Assembly: GCA_017440965.1 (NCBI GenBank)
Contig: JAFSGH010000045.1
Location: forward strand, 1-54,747
Reading direction: 5' to 3'
Source of the DNA: Clostridia bacterium
Lineage (GTDB): Bacteria; Bacillota; Clostridia; Oscillospirales; Acutalibacteraceae
DNA length: 54,747 nucleotides
The position numbers and the translations under genes are program-made. Below are positions 16,947-26,308 of this stretch, piece after piece (position 1 is the stretch's first letter; the number at the start of each line of letters is the position of its first letter). A model generated the notes under the pieces. That model was not told the DNA's origin. It did not search any database and saw only the letters and a program-made list of their open reading frames with translations.

Positions 16947-18386
16947 TTAATATGCGTTGCCCCATACTACCATATTGACAGCCTTTTTGCCGCAGCATAC
17001 GCAGGTATCGGAAAGGTTTTCCTGCTCAAAGGGAATACATCTTGAGCCTACGCCCGTAAGCTCCTTGACCTTATCCTCGCATTCCTCGCTTCCGCACCAC
17101 ATAGCCTTTACGAAGCCGTCTCCGTTAGCTTCAAGAGAAGCCTTGATCTCATCGATAGAAGTACATCTGTAGGTCTTCTTTTCGATATTCTGAAGAGCTT
17201 TTTCATAAAGAGCATTGCCAAGCTCCTCAAGAAGTCTTGCAACTTCTGTCTCAAGATCATCAAGAGAAACAAAGTATTTCTCTCTGTTATCACGGCGTAC
17301 AAGCACGCACTGATTATTTTCAATATCCTTAGGACCTATCTCAAGACGAAGCGGAACACCCTTCATTTCATATTCCGCAAACTTCCATCCGGGAGAATTA
17401 TCGGAATTATCGCACTTTACTCTGTAAGAGGAAGCAAGTCTCTGTCTTATCTCCTCTGCCTTTTCCTTAACGCCGGGCTTATGAGCGGCAACGGGAATGA
17501 TAACGACCTGAGTGGGAGCGACCTTGGGAGGAAGCACAAGTCCGTTATTATCACCGTGAGACATAATAACAGCACCGATAAGTCTTGTTGTAGTACCCCA
17601 GGAGGTCTGATGAACATACTGCTGCTTATTCTCTTTATCCGTGTAAGTCATATTAAAGGCTCTTGCAAAGCCGTCGCCGAAGTAATGAGATGTGCCTGCC
17701 TGAAGTGCCTTACCGTCGTGCATAAGAGCTTCAATTGCATATGTAGCCTCAGCACCTGCAAACTTGTCGCTCTCGGTCTTTCTGCCCTTGATAACGGGCA
17801 TATTGAGAACATCCTTGCAGAAATCCGCATAGAGGTTAAGCATACGCTCTGTCTCTTCAATAGCCTCTTCAGCAGTTGCGTGAACAGTATGTCCCTCCTG
17901 CCAGAGGAATTCTCTTGAACGAAGGAAGGGTCTTGTGGTCTTTTCCCATCTTACTACATTACACCACTGATTATAGAGCTTGGGAAGATCTCTGTAGGAA
18001 TGAACGATATTAGCATAATGCTCACAGAAAAGTGTCTCGGAGGTGGGACGGACGCAAAGACGCTCCTGTAAAGGCTCACTGCCGCCGTGAGTTACCCATG
18101 CAACCTCGGGAGCAAAGCCCTCAACATGATCCTTTTCCTTCTGCAAAAGTGATTCGGGGATGAACAGAGGCATATAAATATTCTCGTGTCCCGTCTCCTT
18201 GAATCTTTCATCCATCTGCTTCTGAAGAAGCTCCCATATAGCATAGCCGTAGGGACGGATTATCATACAGCCCTTGACGCTTGAATAGTCAACAAGGTCT
18301 GCCTTTTTAACAACATCAGTATACCATTTGCCGAAATCCTCTTCCATAGAGGTTATAGCTTCGACCATTTTTTTGTTATCTGCCAT
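16947..18386 (-). CDS. proS: Prolyl-tRNA synthetase, archaeal/eukaryal type
   Basis: This enzyme charges tRNA-Pro with proline. The 479-residue length and lack of the large editing insertion mark it as the short archaeal/eukaryal-like (type 3) ProRS. Class II motifs are visible: motif 2 region [20 protein letters not shown] near 150-170 and motif 3 near 255-300. An anticodon-binding domain starts near 285 ([12 protein letters not shown]). A C-terminal zinc-like domain has CGSEECEDK and CVCCGKK. It begins 13 bases after the HAD gene, so they share a transcript. No T-box leader lies upstream. Confidence 0.94.
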   Translation of the reverse strand: MADNKKMVEAITSMEEDFGKWYTDVVKKADLVDYSSVKGCMIIRPYGYAIWELLQKQMDERFKETGHENIYMPLFIPESLLQKEKDHVEGFAPEVAWVTHGGSEPLQERLCVRPTSETLFCEHYANIVHSYRDLPKLYNQWCNVVRWEKTTRPFLRSREFLWQEGHTVHATAEEAIEETERMLNLYADFCKDVLNMPVIKGRKTESDKFAGAEATYAIEALMHDGKALQAGTSHYFGDGFARAFNMTYTDKENKQQYVHQTSWGTTTRLIGAVIMSHGDNNGLVLPPKVAPTQVVIIPVAAHKPGVKEKAEEIRQRLASSYRVKCDNSDNSPGWKFAEYEMKGVPLRLEIGPKDIENNQCVLVRRDNREKYFVSLDDLETEVARLLEELGNALYEKALQNIEKKTYRCTSIDEIKASLEANGDGFVKAMWCGSEECEDKVKELTGVGSRCIPFEQENLSDTCVCCGKKAVNMVVWGNAY

Positions 18387-18399
18387 AAATAATATCCTT

Positions 18400-19035
18400 T
18401 CAATCTCCGATTTTTATTCCGTTCTCCCGAAGTCTCTCACGAAGAACTCTTATATCCTCATTCATTGCATTATATGTAAAAGCTCTCATACCGCTTTCGT
18501 TACTTGCATTTACATTATCAATACTGTCATCAACAAAAAGACATTCGGCGGGATCAAGGGAAAATCTGCGGAAAAATGTATTATATATCTCTTTATCGGG
18601 TTTTAATAAACCGTAATCACAGCTTGGGAAAAATCCGTCAAAGCCGTAAAATACGGGATGAAGTCTTACAAGAAAATGAAAATTCAATCCGATGTTACTG
18701 AGAAGATAGATCTTATATCCGTTTTTCTTAAGCTCCTCTATGACCTTTTCGATGCCGTCATTATAAGGCATAAAGCGGTATTCAAAATCATATCCTGCAA
18801 CAAGGGAATAAAAAACCTCTCTCAGCTTTTCGGGTAATGTCTTCAGCGTATCATAAAAGAGCACATCTCTGAAGCCGAAGCCCTTGTCACCGTCCGCCCA
18901 TAAGGGAGAATCAAAGATGCTTTCTCTGAAAAGTGCCTTCTCGCTGTCTGTGAGAGAAAATCTATCAAGCATTCCGTCAACATCATATTTCATTATGACA
19001 TTGCCGAAATCAAACACAATATTCTTTATCTCCAT
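18400..19035 (-). CDS. HAD-family phosphatase
   Basis: This 211-residue cytoplasmic HAD-superfamily hydrolase (subfamily IA) resembles YihX-type sugar phosphatases. Motif I is DFGNV near 9-13, where the second Asp of DxD is Gly as in YihX-like proteins. Motif II is LLSNIG near 104, motif III has Lys in [10 protein letters not shown] near 143, and motif IV is LFVDDSIDN near 165. A helical cap lies between 15 and 85. The substrate is unknown. The ATG has no Shine-Dalgarno sequence and sits six bases after the U-tract of a terminator-like hairpin, so it may be translated from a leaderless or read-through transcript. proS follows 13 bases later. Confidence 0.8.
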   Translation of the reverse strand: MEIKNIVFDFGNVIMKYDVDGMLDRFSLTDSEKALFRESIFDSPLWADGDKGFGFRDVLFYDTLKTLPEKLREVFYSLVAGYDFEYRFMPYNDGIEKVIEELKKNGYKIYLLSNIGLNFHFLVRLHPVFYGFDGFFPSCDYGLLKPDKEIYNTFFRRFSLDPAECLFVDDSIDNVNASNESGMRAFTYNAMNEDIRVLRERLRENGIKIGD

Positions 19036-19040
19036 AAATC

Positions 19041-19067
19041 AAAAAAGAGGGGCGCCGTTGCGCCCCT
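19041..19067 (-). terminator. Terminator of ftsZ, abutting the next gene
   Basis: An 8-bp perfect stem (19048-19055 with 19060-19067), a 4-base loop and a CTTTTTT run read on the minus strand. The U-tract ends six bases before the ATG of the HAD phosphatase gene. Confidence 0.88.
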
Positions 19068-19106
19068 GTTTGTCATTGAACTTTTTATTCCTGCAAGGGG
19101 TAACTA

Positions 19107-20204
19107 TCAGTTCTTGTTCTTGAAGATATTGAAGATATCCATAATGCTTTCATCGTCAACACCGGTCTCGGGCTGAGCGGGTTCAGCGGGCTTCTCTTCA
19201 ACGGGCTCTGCAGCCTTCTTTTCGGAAACGGGAGTATTTACATTTCCGTCCTTACCGAAGCCTGTAGCAATAACGGTAACAACCATCTCATCATCAAGTG
19301 CGGGATCGGTGGAAACACCGAAAATGATATTTGCATCAAGATCAGCGGCATCCTTAACGATGGTAGCTGCAACATCAACATCATCAAGAGTTATATCTGT
19401 TGAAGCGGAAATAAGAATAATAACACCCTTTGCACCCTGAATGGTGGTCTCAAGAAGAGGACTGGAGATAGCAGCATTTGCAGCATTCTCAGCCTTATCC
19501 TTGCCGCTTGCTCTGCCCACACCCATATGTGCGTGGCCTGCATCCTTCATTACTGAAGTAACATCAGCAAAGTCAAGATTGATGATTCCGGGGATCTTTA
19601 TAAGCTCTGCAATGCTCTTTACGCCCTGACGAAGAACATCATCAGCAATTGAGAAAGCATTGAGGAAGGTGATCTTCTGATCGGAAACGAGCTTGAGTCT
19701 TTCATTGGGAATAACTATAAGGCTGTCTACATGCTGAGCAAGCTCTGCAATACCTGCCTCTGCCTGCTGCATACGGCGGCGTCCCTCAAACTCGAAGGGC
19801 TTTGTTACGATACCGACTGTGAGTATACCCTTATCCTTTGCAAGCTGAGCGATAACGGGAGCAGCACCTGTGCCTGTTCCGCCGCCCATACCTGCGGTAA
19901 TAAATACCATATCTGTTCCTGCCAGAACCTCATTGATAGCTTCCATGCTCTCCTCGGCAGCCTTCTTGCCTACCTCGGGCTTTGCGCCTGCACCCTGACC
20001 GGAAGTAACCTTTTCACCGATCTGGATCTTTGTAGTTGCCTTGGAATTTATAAGAACCTGCTTATCGGTATTAACAGCAATAAATTCAACACCCTGAACA
20101 TTAGATTCAACCATGCGGTTAACGGCATTTCCTCCGCCTCCGCCTACTCCTACGACTTTTATCTGAGTAACAAGATCGTATTCGTTTGACATTTCAAATC
20201 CCAT
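19107..20204 (-). CDS. ftsZ: Cell division protein FtsZ
   Basis: FtsZ is the tubulin-like GTPase that forms the cytokinetic ring. It has 365 residues. The GTP site is plain: [14 protein letters not shown] near 20, the tubulin signature GGGTGTG near 110, and the T7 region with DFADV near 208. A short acidic linker (about 325-350) leads to a C-terminal peptide ending [10 protein letters not shown], which differs from the usual DIPxFLR tail that binds FtsA. The first ATG is chosen, with GGAGG nine bases ahead; a second in-frame ATG is too far from it. It has its own promoter region and is the last gene of the division cluster. Confidence 0.97.
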   Translation of the reverse strand: MGFEMSNEYDLVTQIKVVGVGGGGGNAVNRMVESNVQGVEFIAVNTDKQVLINSKATTKIQIGEKVTSGQGAGAKPEVGKKAAEESMEAINEVLAGTDMVFITAGMGGGTGTGAAPVIAQLAKDKGILTVGIVTKPFEFEGRRRMQQAEAGIAELAQHVDSLIVIPNERLKLVSDQKITFLNAFSIADDVLRQGVKSIAELIKIPGIINLDFADVTSVMKDAGHAHMGVGRASGKDKAENAANAAISSPLLETTIQGAKGVIILISASTDITLDDVDVAATIVKDAADLDANIIFGVSTDPALDDEMVVTVIATGFGKDGNVNTPVSEKKAAEPVEEKPAEPAQPETGVDDESIMDIFNIFKNKN

Positions 20205-20247
20205 ATTTTATATCCTCCAATACTATTTTACGCAATAATCTTTTTTT

Positions 20248-20281
20248 ATACTATCATATTTATTCTTAAAATTCAAGACAA
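20248..20281 (-). promoter_or_regulatory. ftsZ promoter region, two overlapping candidates
   Basis: Two offset pairs with 17-base spacers are present on the minus strand: TTGAAT (20276-20271) with TAGTAT (20253-20248), and TTGTCT (20281-20276) with TATGAT (20258-20253). Either would start ftsZ mRNA near 20241-20246, independent of the upstream division genes. Confidence 0.6.
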
Positions 20282-20338
20282 ATATATAAAAAATATTACA
20301 AATTGTTACAGCAGGCATTTTCTGCCCTTTTTTTATTC

Positions 20339-21433
20339 TCAGCCGACGCTTACAGCCGTTGTCTCTTCAGCCGCCGAGGTTATCTCTTCTATACCGGAGG
20401 TGCTCTCTTCCGGTACAGCTGTAGCTTCCTCTCCGAAGACTGCATTGTTATCGTTTTTCTGTCTCACATAAGCTGTCTTGCCGTTGGTTATATCTATTAA
20501 GATAGCGTGCCTGGAATCGGAATTCACAGTCTCCTCGATGACTTTTTTGCCGAAGGCAAACTTCTCTGCGGCTCCTGCAAGAGTGCCGAGACGGACCTCT
20601 ATCCTGTGATCTATCATAACAACTATGCTCGATATACTTGTAAGATCATATTCACTGATGCCCGTGATCTTGTTTTCCTCAAAAGCGGCTGTAAGCCTTG
20701 TAAAATCAGCCGTGCTGATATCCCCTTCAAAGCTTACCGTCTTTCCCGCCTCGGGAGAATTGACATTTACACCCTTTATAAGTGCCGCAGTTCCCACATT
20801 TGCCGCATCAGTATCAAGTATCTTGCAGGAATTATTCATAAGAATATATCCCTCTCCCGTATCAACGGCAAGCGTGGCTTTCGCATCCTCAAGGCTTACC
20901 ACCACCTTATCGGGCCATCTTCTTTTGATCTCTGCTTTTTCAATATAAGGCAGAAGCATCTCAATTTTTGCTTCCATAGCATTGGTGTTTATAAGCACCA
21001 TACTGTCTCCCTCTGAAAGTCCTGCGGCGGACAGCACCGAGGCGGAGGAATATTTCTCAGTTCCCGTGACCTCAACGGTGTTTATTTTAAGCACCACCAC
21101 ACAAAGAACTCCCACGAGTGCTACAGCTATAACAAAAAGCATCGCAATGATAATATTGTTCTGAAGCTTTTTTTCTTTTTTTCTCTGCTTTACGCTTGAA
21201 CGCACGCGGTCGTTTCTGCTTTGTCCCGCACTTTCACGGCTACGGCTGTCTTTAGCTTTTGAGGCTCTTTCAGAGCTTCTTTCACGGGCATTCTGTCTTT
21301 GTCCGTCCTTTTTTTGGGAGCTCTCTCTGACACCCGCGCGTTCCTGCGCCATACGGGCTCTCTCTTCACCCGAAAAACGGCTCTCCTTCATACCGAGAAT
21401 ATCATTTTCAGTCTGATTTTTCCGATCCATCAT
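20339..21433 (-). CDS. ftsQ: Cell division protein FtsQ/DivIB
   Basis: This is a bitopic division protein that joins FtsL and FtsB/DivIC at the septum. It has 364 residues. A long, strongly basic cytoplasmic part (about 1-85, rich in Arg, Ser and Lys) precedes one membrane helix (IIIAMLFVIAVALVGVLCVV near 92-115). A POTRA domain follows (INTVEVTGTEKYSSASVL), then a beta domain, then a Thr/Glu-rich tail. AAGG lies about seven bases before the ATG, and the first codons overlap the 3' end of murA by 26 bases. The long charged N terminus is typical of Firmicute DivIB. Confidence 0.85.
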   Translation of the reverse strand: MMDRKNQTENDILGMKESRFSGEERARMAQERAGVRESSQKKDGQRQNARERSSERASKAKDSRSRESAGQSRNDRVRSSVKQRKKEKKLQNNIIIAMLFVIAVALVGVLCVVVLKINTVEVTGTEKYSSASVLSAAGLSEGDSMVLINTNAMEAKIEMLLPYIEKAEIKRRWPDKVVVSLEDAKATLAVDTGEGYILMNNSCKILDTDAANVGTAALIKGVNVNSPEAGKTVSFEGDISTADFTRLTAAFEENKITGISEYDLTSISSIVVMIDHRIEVRLGTLAGAAEKFAFGKKVIEETVNSDSRHAILIDITNGKTAYVRQKNDNNAVFGEEATAVPEESTSGIEEITSAAEETTAVSVG

Positions 21434-22688
21434 TATCAATCCTTCTTATTTTCCCCGATAAAGCCGCAAGCGTCTTTTCGGGACTTTCATAACCCCGTTC
21501 TATATGCTTTATATCAGTGATGACTGTCTCCCCCTCAGAAGCAAGCCCTGCGACTATAAGTGCCGCTCCGCCTCTGAGATCCGTTGTTCTGACTCTTGCG
21601 CCGTGGAGCACAGGGACACCCTCAATAACCGCCATACGCCCGTCTGCTCTTATTTTTGCACCGAATCTTATCAATTCACCGATATATTTGAATCTGTTTT
21701 CAAAAATCGTTTCTATAATTACGGAAGTTCCCTTTGCCTTGGTAAGCATCGCCCCTATAGGTGCCTGAATATCCGTAGGAAATCCGGGATACGGCATCGT
21801 CCGTATCATCTTGACGCTTTTAAGAAGCTTGGGAGCCTCAATATTTACACTCCTGCAATCCGTTCTGATCTTACAGCCTGCTTCCTCAAACAGGTCGATC
21901 ATAGGTCCTATATGAGCAGGAATAATATTTACAAGCCTTACATTTCCGCCGGTTGCGGCAGCAGCCGCCATATAAGTCGCCGCGGCAATTCTGTCCGTTA
22001 TCACCGAATGAGACGAACCGTTAAGCCTTTTTACGCCTTCAATGACCACTGTTCCCTGCCCGGCACCCGATATCTTTGCGCCGCAGCCGTTGAGAAAATC
22101 CGCAAGATCGCTTATCTCAGGCTCTCTTGCCGCATTTATCACCGTTGTAGTGCCCTTTGCCGTGCTTGCGGCAATTATAATATTTTCCGTTGCACCGACA
22201 CTGGGAAAGGACAAAGAAACAGTAGCTCCCTTAAGTCCGTCAGGTGCGGTGCATTCGATATTTCCGTATTCCTCGCTGACAACTGCACCGAGCTTTCTCA
22301 TAGCATCAAGATGAAGATCTATAGGTCTAAGCCCTATCTCACAGCCTCCTGGAGTCGAGAGCCTTACTCTTTTATTTCTGGCAAGTATCGCTCCGAGAAA
22401 AATTACCGAGGAGCGCATCTCACGCATAAGAGGCTCAGGTATCTCAGTGCCCGATGCACTGTCGGCACATACCGTGACTCTGTGACCGCTTCTTGAGACA
22501 ACGCATCCGAGATGCATTAATATATTCGCGGTCGCATCCACATCAAGAAGCTCAGGGCAGTTATATATATCGCTTTTGCCTTCACAAAGAAGCGTTGCGG
22601 CAAGAATGGGAAGCGCGCTGTTTTTTGCACCCTGCACACCGCATTCGCCGTAAAGCCTGTTACCGCCCTCTATAATATACTCACTCAT
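21408..22688 (-). CDS. murA: UDP-GlcNAc 1-carboxyvinyltransferase MurA
   Basis: MurA transfers enolpyruvate from PEP to UDP-GlcNAc, the first committed step of peptidoglycan synthesis. It has 426 residues and the EPT fold. The catalytic cysteine is present in TPGGCEIGLRPID near 115, so fosfomycin sensitivity would be expected. VQGAKNSALP near the N terminus (Lys22 region) and FPTDIQAP near 305 are conserved. Its end overlaps ftsQ, which suggests coupled translation. Confidence 0.96.
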   Translation of the reverse strand: MSEYIIEGGNRLYGECGVQGAKNSALPILAATLLCEGKSDIYNCPELLDVDATANILMHLGCVVSRSGHRVTVCADSASGTEIPEPLMREMRSSVIFLGAILARNKRVRLSTPGGCEIGLRPIDLHLDAMRKLGAVVSEEYGNIECTAPDGLKGATVSLSFPSVGATENIIIAASTAKGTTTVINAAREPEISDLADFLNGCGAKISGAGQGTVVIEGVKRLNGSSHSVITDRIAAATYMAAAAATGGNVRLVNIIPAHIGPMIDLFEEAGCKIRTDCRSVNIEAPKLLKSVKMIRTMPYPGFPTDIQAPIGAMLTKAKGTSVIIETIFENRFKYIGELIRFGAKIRADGRMAVIEGVPVLHGARVRTTDLRGGAALIVAGLASEGETVITDIKHIERGYESPEKTLAALSGKIRRIDNDGSEKSD

Positions 22689-22787
22689 AACAACACCCTT
22701 CCGCAGTGAAACTTACTGTTTCATTTTATGAAAGCGGAGTTGTCCCTGTTACCGGGTATATATTTTATGCATGATGCACGGGAAATA

Positions 22788-23906
22788 TTACCCGACTGCA
22801 AGCTTCATAATAACATCTGCTATATGCCTGCAGGCATCCGTTATTGCAAGAAGCCTTGCATTTTTACCCATTTCAATATATTTTTCTCTGTTTCCGGCAA
22901 GATCGTTTATTACTGCGATCACCTTTTGAGCATCAAGCTCCTTCTGCTCGCAGACAATAGCAGCATTTCTGTTAACAAGCGTCATAGCATTGTGATACTG
23001 ATGGTTTTCGGAGGCATAGGGATAAGGCACAAGAAATGATGCCTTTCCGAGAGCCTCTATTTCAGCAATGGAGCTTGCTCCCGCTCTGCTTATGACAAGA
23101 TCTGCAGCTGCCATATATTTTGCCATATCGTATATGTATTCACTCACAAAGAGATCATTGCTTTTTTCAGGATCAGCGCCCATTTCAGAAAGCCTTGAAG
23201 GCATATCCTTGCCGTTTCTTCCGTAGCCGTGCACAAAAACGATGTCTTTTCCGTAAAATTCCTTTATAACATCGCACATAACTGAGTTTATAGCGGCGGC
23301 ACCGAGGCTTCCGCCCGTTGAAAGGATAACCGTCTTATCCTCAGCTATACCGAGAGAGCGTCTTGCAGATAAATATTCCTCCGTAAGTATCTCTGCTCTT
23401 ACGGGAAGCCCCGTTACCACAGGCTTATTCTTACATCTGAGATGCTTTTCCGCATCCGAGGTTGTGAGAAGCACCTTATCCACATATTTTGAAAGTGCAA
23501 TATTGGTTTTTCCGGGAAATGCATTCTGCTCGTGAATGCAGGTCTTTATCCCCATCTTATGAGCCGTTCTTATAACGGGACCGCTGACATAGCCGCCGAA
23601 GCCTATAGCTATATCAGGCTTGAATTCATTGATTATTTTTTTGCACTGAGAAGTGACAAACAGCAGCTTCAATAAGGTTCTGAGATTAAAAACTATATCC
23701 CGAGGAGAGAAGGAACGCTGAAAGCCGCTGATATTTATTGTTCTGAAGTGAAATCCTGCCTTCGGAACGAGACTTGCCTCAATTTTGTCCTTAGTGCCCA
23801 CAAACATGATTTCAGCATCGGGATATCGGTTTTTTATCTCCCTTGCAACTGCAAGAGCGGGATTCACATGTCCGCCCGTGCCGCCCGCAGCAAAAAGAAA
23901 TCTCAT
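22788..23906 (-). CDS. murG: Lipid II synthase MurG
   Basis: This GT28 glycosyltransferase adds GlcNAc to lipid I to form lipid II on the inner face of the membrane. It has 372 residues. FAAGGTGGHVNPALAVA near the N terminus is the acceptor G-loop. GGSLGAAAIN near 190 is the second G-loop. The UDP-GlcNAc motif VISRAGASSIAEIEALGK lies near 270. It begins nine bases after ftsW, and a 100-base gap with no clear feature separates it from murA. Confidence 0.96.
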   Translation of the reverse strand: MRFLFAAGGTGGHVNPALAVAREIKNRYPDAEIMFVGTKDKIEASLVPKAGFHFRTINISGFQRSFSPRDIVFNLRTLLKLLFVTSQCKKIINEFKPDIAIGFGGYVSGPVIRTAHKMGIKTCIHEQNAFPGKTNIALSKYVDKVLLTTSDAEKHLRCKNKPVVTGLPVRAEILTEEYLSARRSLGIAEDKTVILSTGGSLGAAAINSVMCDVIKEFYGKDIVFVHGYGRNGKDMPSRLSEMGADPEKSNDLFVSEYIYDMAKYMAAADLVISRAGASSIAEIEALGKASFLVPYPYASENHQYHNAMTLVNRNAAIVCEQKELDAQKVIAVINDLAGNREKYIEMGKNARLLAITDACRHIADVIMKLAVG

Positions 23907-23915
23907 ACTTTCACC

Positions 23916-25181
23916 TCACACCTTTTTTATCCTTGAGCTTCTTGAAATGCTCAGCAGAATTCCCATCTCAACAAGGTTTACAATAAGTGCCGTTCTGCCG
24001 TAGCTGAAAAACGGCAGTGTGATACCCGTGTTCGGTATAAAGTCTGTTGCAACACCGATATTGAGAAATACCTGCATTGCAAGCTTGAAGGTGATACCGA
24101 AGGCAACAAGTGCGCCGTATCTTGAGGGGCAGTTGATTCCGATAACCGTACCTCTCCAGATTATAAGAGCAAAGAGAAGAATGACCGCAAAGCCGCCTAT
24201 GAAGCCCAGCTCCTCAACGATGATAGAAAATATCATATCGTTCTGAGGCTCGGGAACATAATTATATTTCTGAATGGACTGTCCGAGGCCTCTGCCGAAA
24301 AATCCGCCCGAGCCGATAGCATAAAGAGCCTGATTTGTCTGCCAGTCCGCTCCGAGAGGATCCTCATTATCCCCTACAAAGGAAACAAGACGCTGTATCA
24401 TATAAGGCTTGATAAGACCTGCAGAGAAAGCGATCACACCGACTAAACAAACACCGATGATTCCGACACCGAACCATGTAAGTCTTACTTCACCTACATA
24501 AAGCATACATACGGCAATGCCCATCATAATGATAGCACCCGAAAGATGAGAGCCTACAAGAACAAGACCGACATAAAGAAGAATTACAGCGGCACAGCCG
24601 CAGACTGCCTTAGCCGAGTCATTCAGAACAGGCTTATTAAAAAAGCCGTTGACAGCATCGGGAACTGCTCCCTTAAGAGGCTTCTTACTGACAACAAGAT
24701 GGTGATAGCGGTGAAGAATATAAGCGAGCGTCAGTATAAGAGCAAGCTTTGCCACGTCTGAGGGCTGAAAACGGATTCCGCCTATTGATATCCATCTTTT
24801 AATGGAGCTGTTATTATCACCTGAGCCGACAAACAAAACGGCAACAAGAAGGATCACCGAAACTGCAGAACCGCAGAGGGCACCAAGCTCCATAAACATC
24901 TTATGGTTTACCTTACTTACAAGAAGCATCAGAAATGTACCTACAAGCACACCCACGAGCTGATTCTTGAAGTAATAAGAAGGCTCATAACCCTCACTGT
25001 AGGCATCGGGATAGCTCGCCGAATAGAGCATAAGCAGACCGAACACAACAGTCACGGCAAGAAGAGCAAAAAGTCTTGTATCAAACGAGCCTCTTGCCCA
25101 TAAGCCGCCTCTTGAGCTGATAAATCCGCCTGCAAAAGTCTTTCCTCTTGCAGAGGAAGCACCGTTATTTTCTGAAGCCAT
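23916..25181 (-). CDS. ftsW: SEDS glycosyltransferase FtsW
   Basis: This septal peptidoglycan polymerase works with the class B PBP encoded in the same cluster. It has 421 residues. A cytoplasmic start of about 35 residues precedes ten predicted membrane helices. SEDS landmarks are RWISIGGIRFQPSDVAKLA near 130, the GRGLGQSIQKYNYVPEPQND block near 300, and the C-terminal NIGVATDFIPNTGITLPFFSYG region near 375. No murD gene lies between it and mraY, unlike most dcw clusters. Confidence 0.95.
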   Translation of the reverse strand: MASENNGASSARGKTFAGGFISSRGGLWARGSFDTRLFALLAVTVVFGLLMLYSASYPDAYSEGYEPSYYFKNQLVGVLVGTFLMLLVSKVNHKMFMELGALCGSAVSVILLVAVLFVGSGDNNSSIKRWISIGGIRFQPSDVAKLALILTLAYILHRYHHLVVSKKPLKGAVPDAVNGFFNKPVLNDSAKAVCGCAAVILLYVGLVLVGSHLSGAIIMMGIAVCMLYVGEVRLTWFGVGIIGVCLVGVIAFSAGLIKPYMIQRLVSFVGDNEDPLGADWQTNQALYAIGSGGFFGRGLGQSIQKYNYVPEPQNDMIFSIIVEELGFIGGFAVILLFALIIWRGTVIGINCPSRYGALVAFGITFKLAMQVFLNIGVATDFIPNTGITLPFFSYGRTALIVNLVEMGILLSISRSSRIKKV

Positions 25182-25261
25182 ATATACACCTTAAGCCTGC
25201 AGGAATATATGCAGGCGATTTTCCTTTCTTAAGAAATTTCCGAGTTGTAAAGCATTTTACT

Positions 25262-26293
25262 TTACTGTAATCTGCCAAACCAGGACAATGCAACAGCCGC
25301 CGCAGAGCCTATCAAAGTGACAAGTGAAAATACTTTACAAATCTTTTTCTCTCCCCAACCGCTCATCTCATAATGGTGGTGTATGGGAGCCATCTTGAAT
25401 AATCTCTTTCCGTTATGAGTTTTAACATATGCGATCTGAAGGATATCAGAACCAAACTCTGCAACATAGATAACACCTATAAGCACTATAAGCCAAGGCG
25501 CATCAAGGGAAAAAGCGAAGGAGCAGACCATTCCGCCAAGGAAGAATGAGCCCATATCTCCCATAATTACCTTAGAGGGATTCCAGTTCCACATAAGAAA
25601 TCCTATAATAGCACCGAAGAGGGATGCGGCTATAACGGATACTCCCGCAAAGCTCATAATAACGGAGCATACAGCAAAGGCAATACAGCCTACTGCTGTA
25701 ACGCTTGAGCACAGTCCGTCCACGCCGTCCGTAAAGTTCACGGCATTTACAGTACAGTATATAGCAATAAAGCCGAGTGCCCAGAAGATCACGGTGTTTT
25801 CCCAAATGCCGATATAGGGAATAAAAATAAAATTCACACCGCATTTATATAATGTAAATAAATATACAGTAATAACAAGACATTGAAGAACAGTCTTCTG
25901 AATTTCCGTAAGACCTAAATTTCTCTTTTTGACTACCTTGATATAGTCATCAATGAAGCCGATGAAAGAAAAAGCCAATGCCATAAGTATACCGCTGAAT
26001 GTTTTAATATAAACAACATTATCGGGTCTTGAGCTTCCTTCAAGAAGAATATTTCCGCCAAGTATCTTATCAGTGATAAGCACCACAGCCACGGATACAA
26101 TAAAGCCTGCGACTATAAGAATACCGCCCATTGTGGGAGTTCCCTGCTTTTTCTTGTGCCAGCTGGGACCTATATCAAGTATCGTCTGACCGAATTTAAG
26201 CTTATGAAGCCAGGGAATCACCGCAAAGCCGAGCACAAAAGACACGGCAAAACCTACAAGTACACTTAAAAGTAACGCAAGCCATAATTCCAT
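25262..26293 (-). CDS. mraY: Phospho-MurNAc-pentapeptide transferase MraY
   Basis: MraY forms lipid I by transferring phospho-MurNAc-pentapeptide to undecaprenyl phosphate. It has 343 residues and about ten membrane helices. The active-site aspartates are in FIGFIDDYIKV near 108-118. NFTDGVDGL near 185 and MGDMGSFFLGG near 240 are conserved. The MAPIHHHYE loop near 310 is the family signature. An 80-base gap with a GCCTGC hairpin but no U-tract precedes ftsW. Confidence 0.97.
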   Translation of the reverse strand: MELWLALLLSVLVGFAVSFVLGFAVIPWLHKLKFGQTILDIGPSWHKKKQGTPTMGGILIVAGFIVSVAVVLITDKILGGNILLEGSSRPDNVVYIKTFSGILMALAFSFIGFIDDYIKVVKKRNLGLTEIQKTVLQCLVITVYLFTLYKCGVNFIFIPYIGIWENTVIFWALGFIAIYCTVNAVNFTDGVDGLCSSVTAVGCIAFAVCSVIMSFAGVSVIAASLFGAIIGFLMWNWNPSKVIMGDMGSFFLGGMVCSFAFSLDAPWLIVLIGVIYVAEFGSDILQIAYVKTHNGKRLFKMAPIHHHYEMSGWGEKKICKVFSLVTLIGSAAAVALSWFGRLQ

Positions 26294-26308
26294 TTTCTAT
26301 CTGTCCTT

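Noticed and set aside
18387-18399. T-box leader for proS
   Set aside because: Only 13 bases separate proS from the HAD gene, so there is no room.
20285-20310. Palindrome-like TTACAAATTGTTA before ftsZ, similar to the one at 13186
   Set aside because: The arms are imperfect and the resemblance is short, within what A/T-rich sequence gives by chance.
20310-20337. Plus-strand hairpin with T-run between ftsZ and ftsQ
   Set aside because: The T-run is on the strand opposite to both neighbouring genes and no plus-strand gene ends there; the stem is only 4 bp.
21504-22496. Long plus-strand open frame antisense to murA
   Set aside because: The opposite strand encodes a full MurA with its catalytic cysteine. 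The antisense product has no recognisable domain and its length is a by-product of codon usage.
25195-25216. GCCTGC/GCAGGC hairpin between mraY and ftsW as a terminator
   Set aside because: No U-tract follows on the minus strand.
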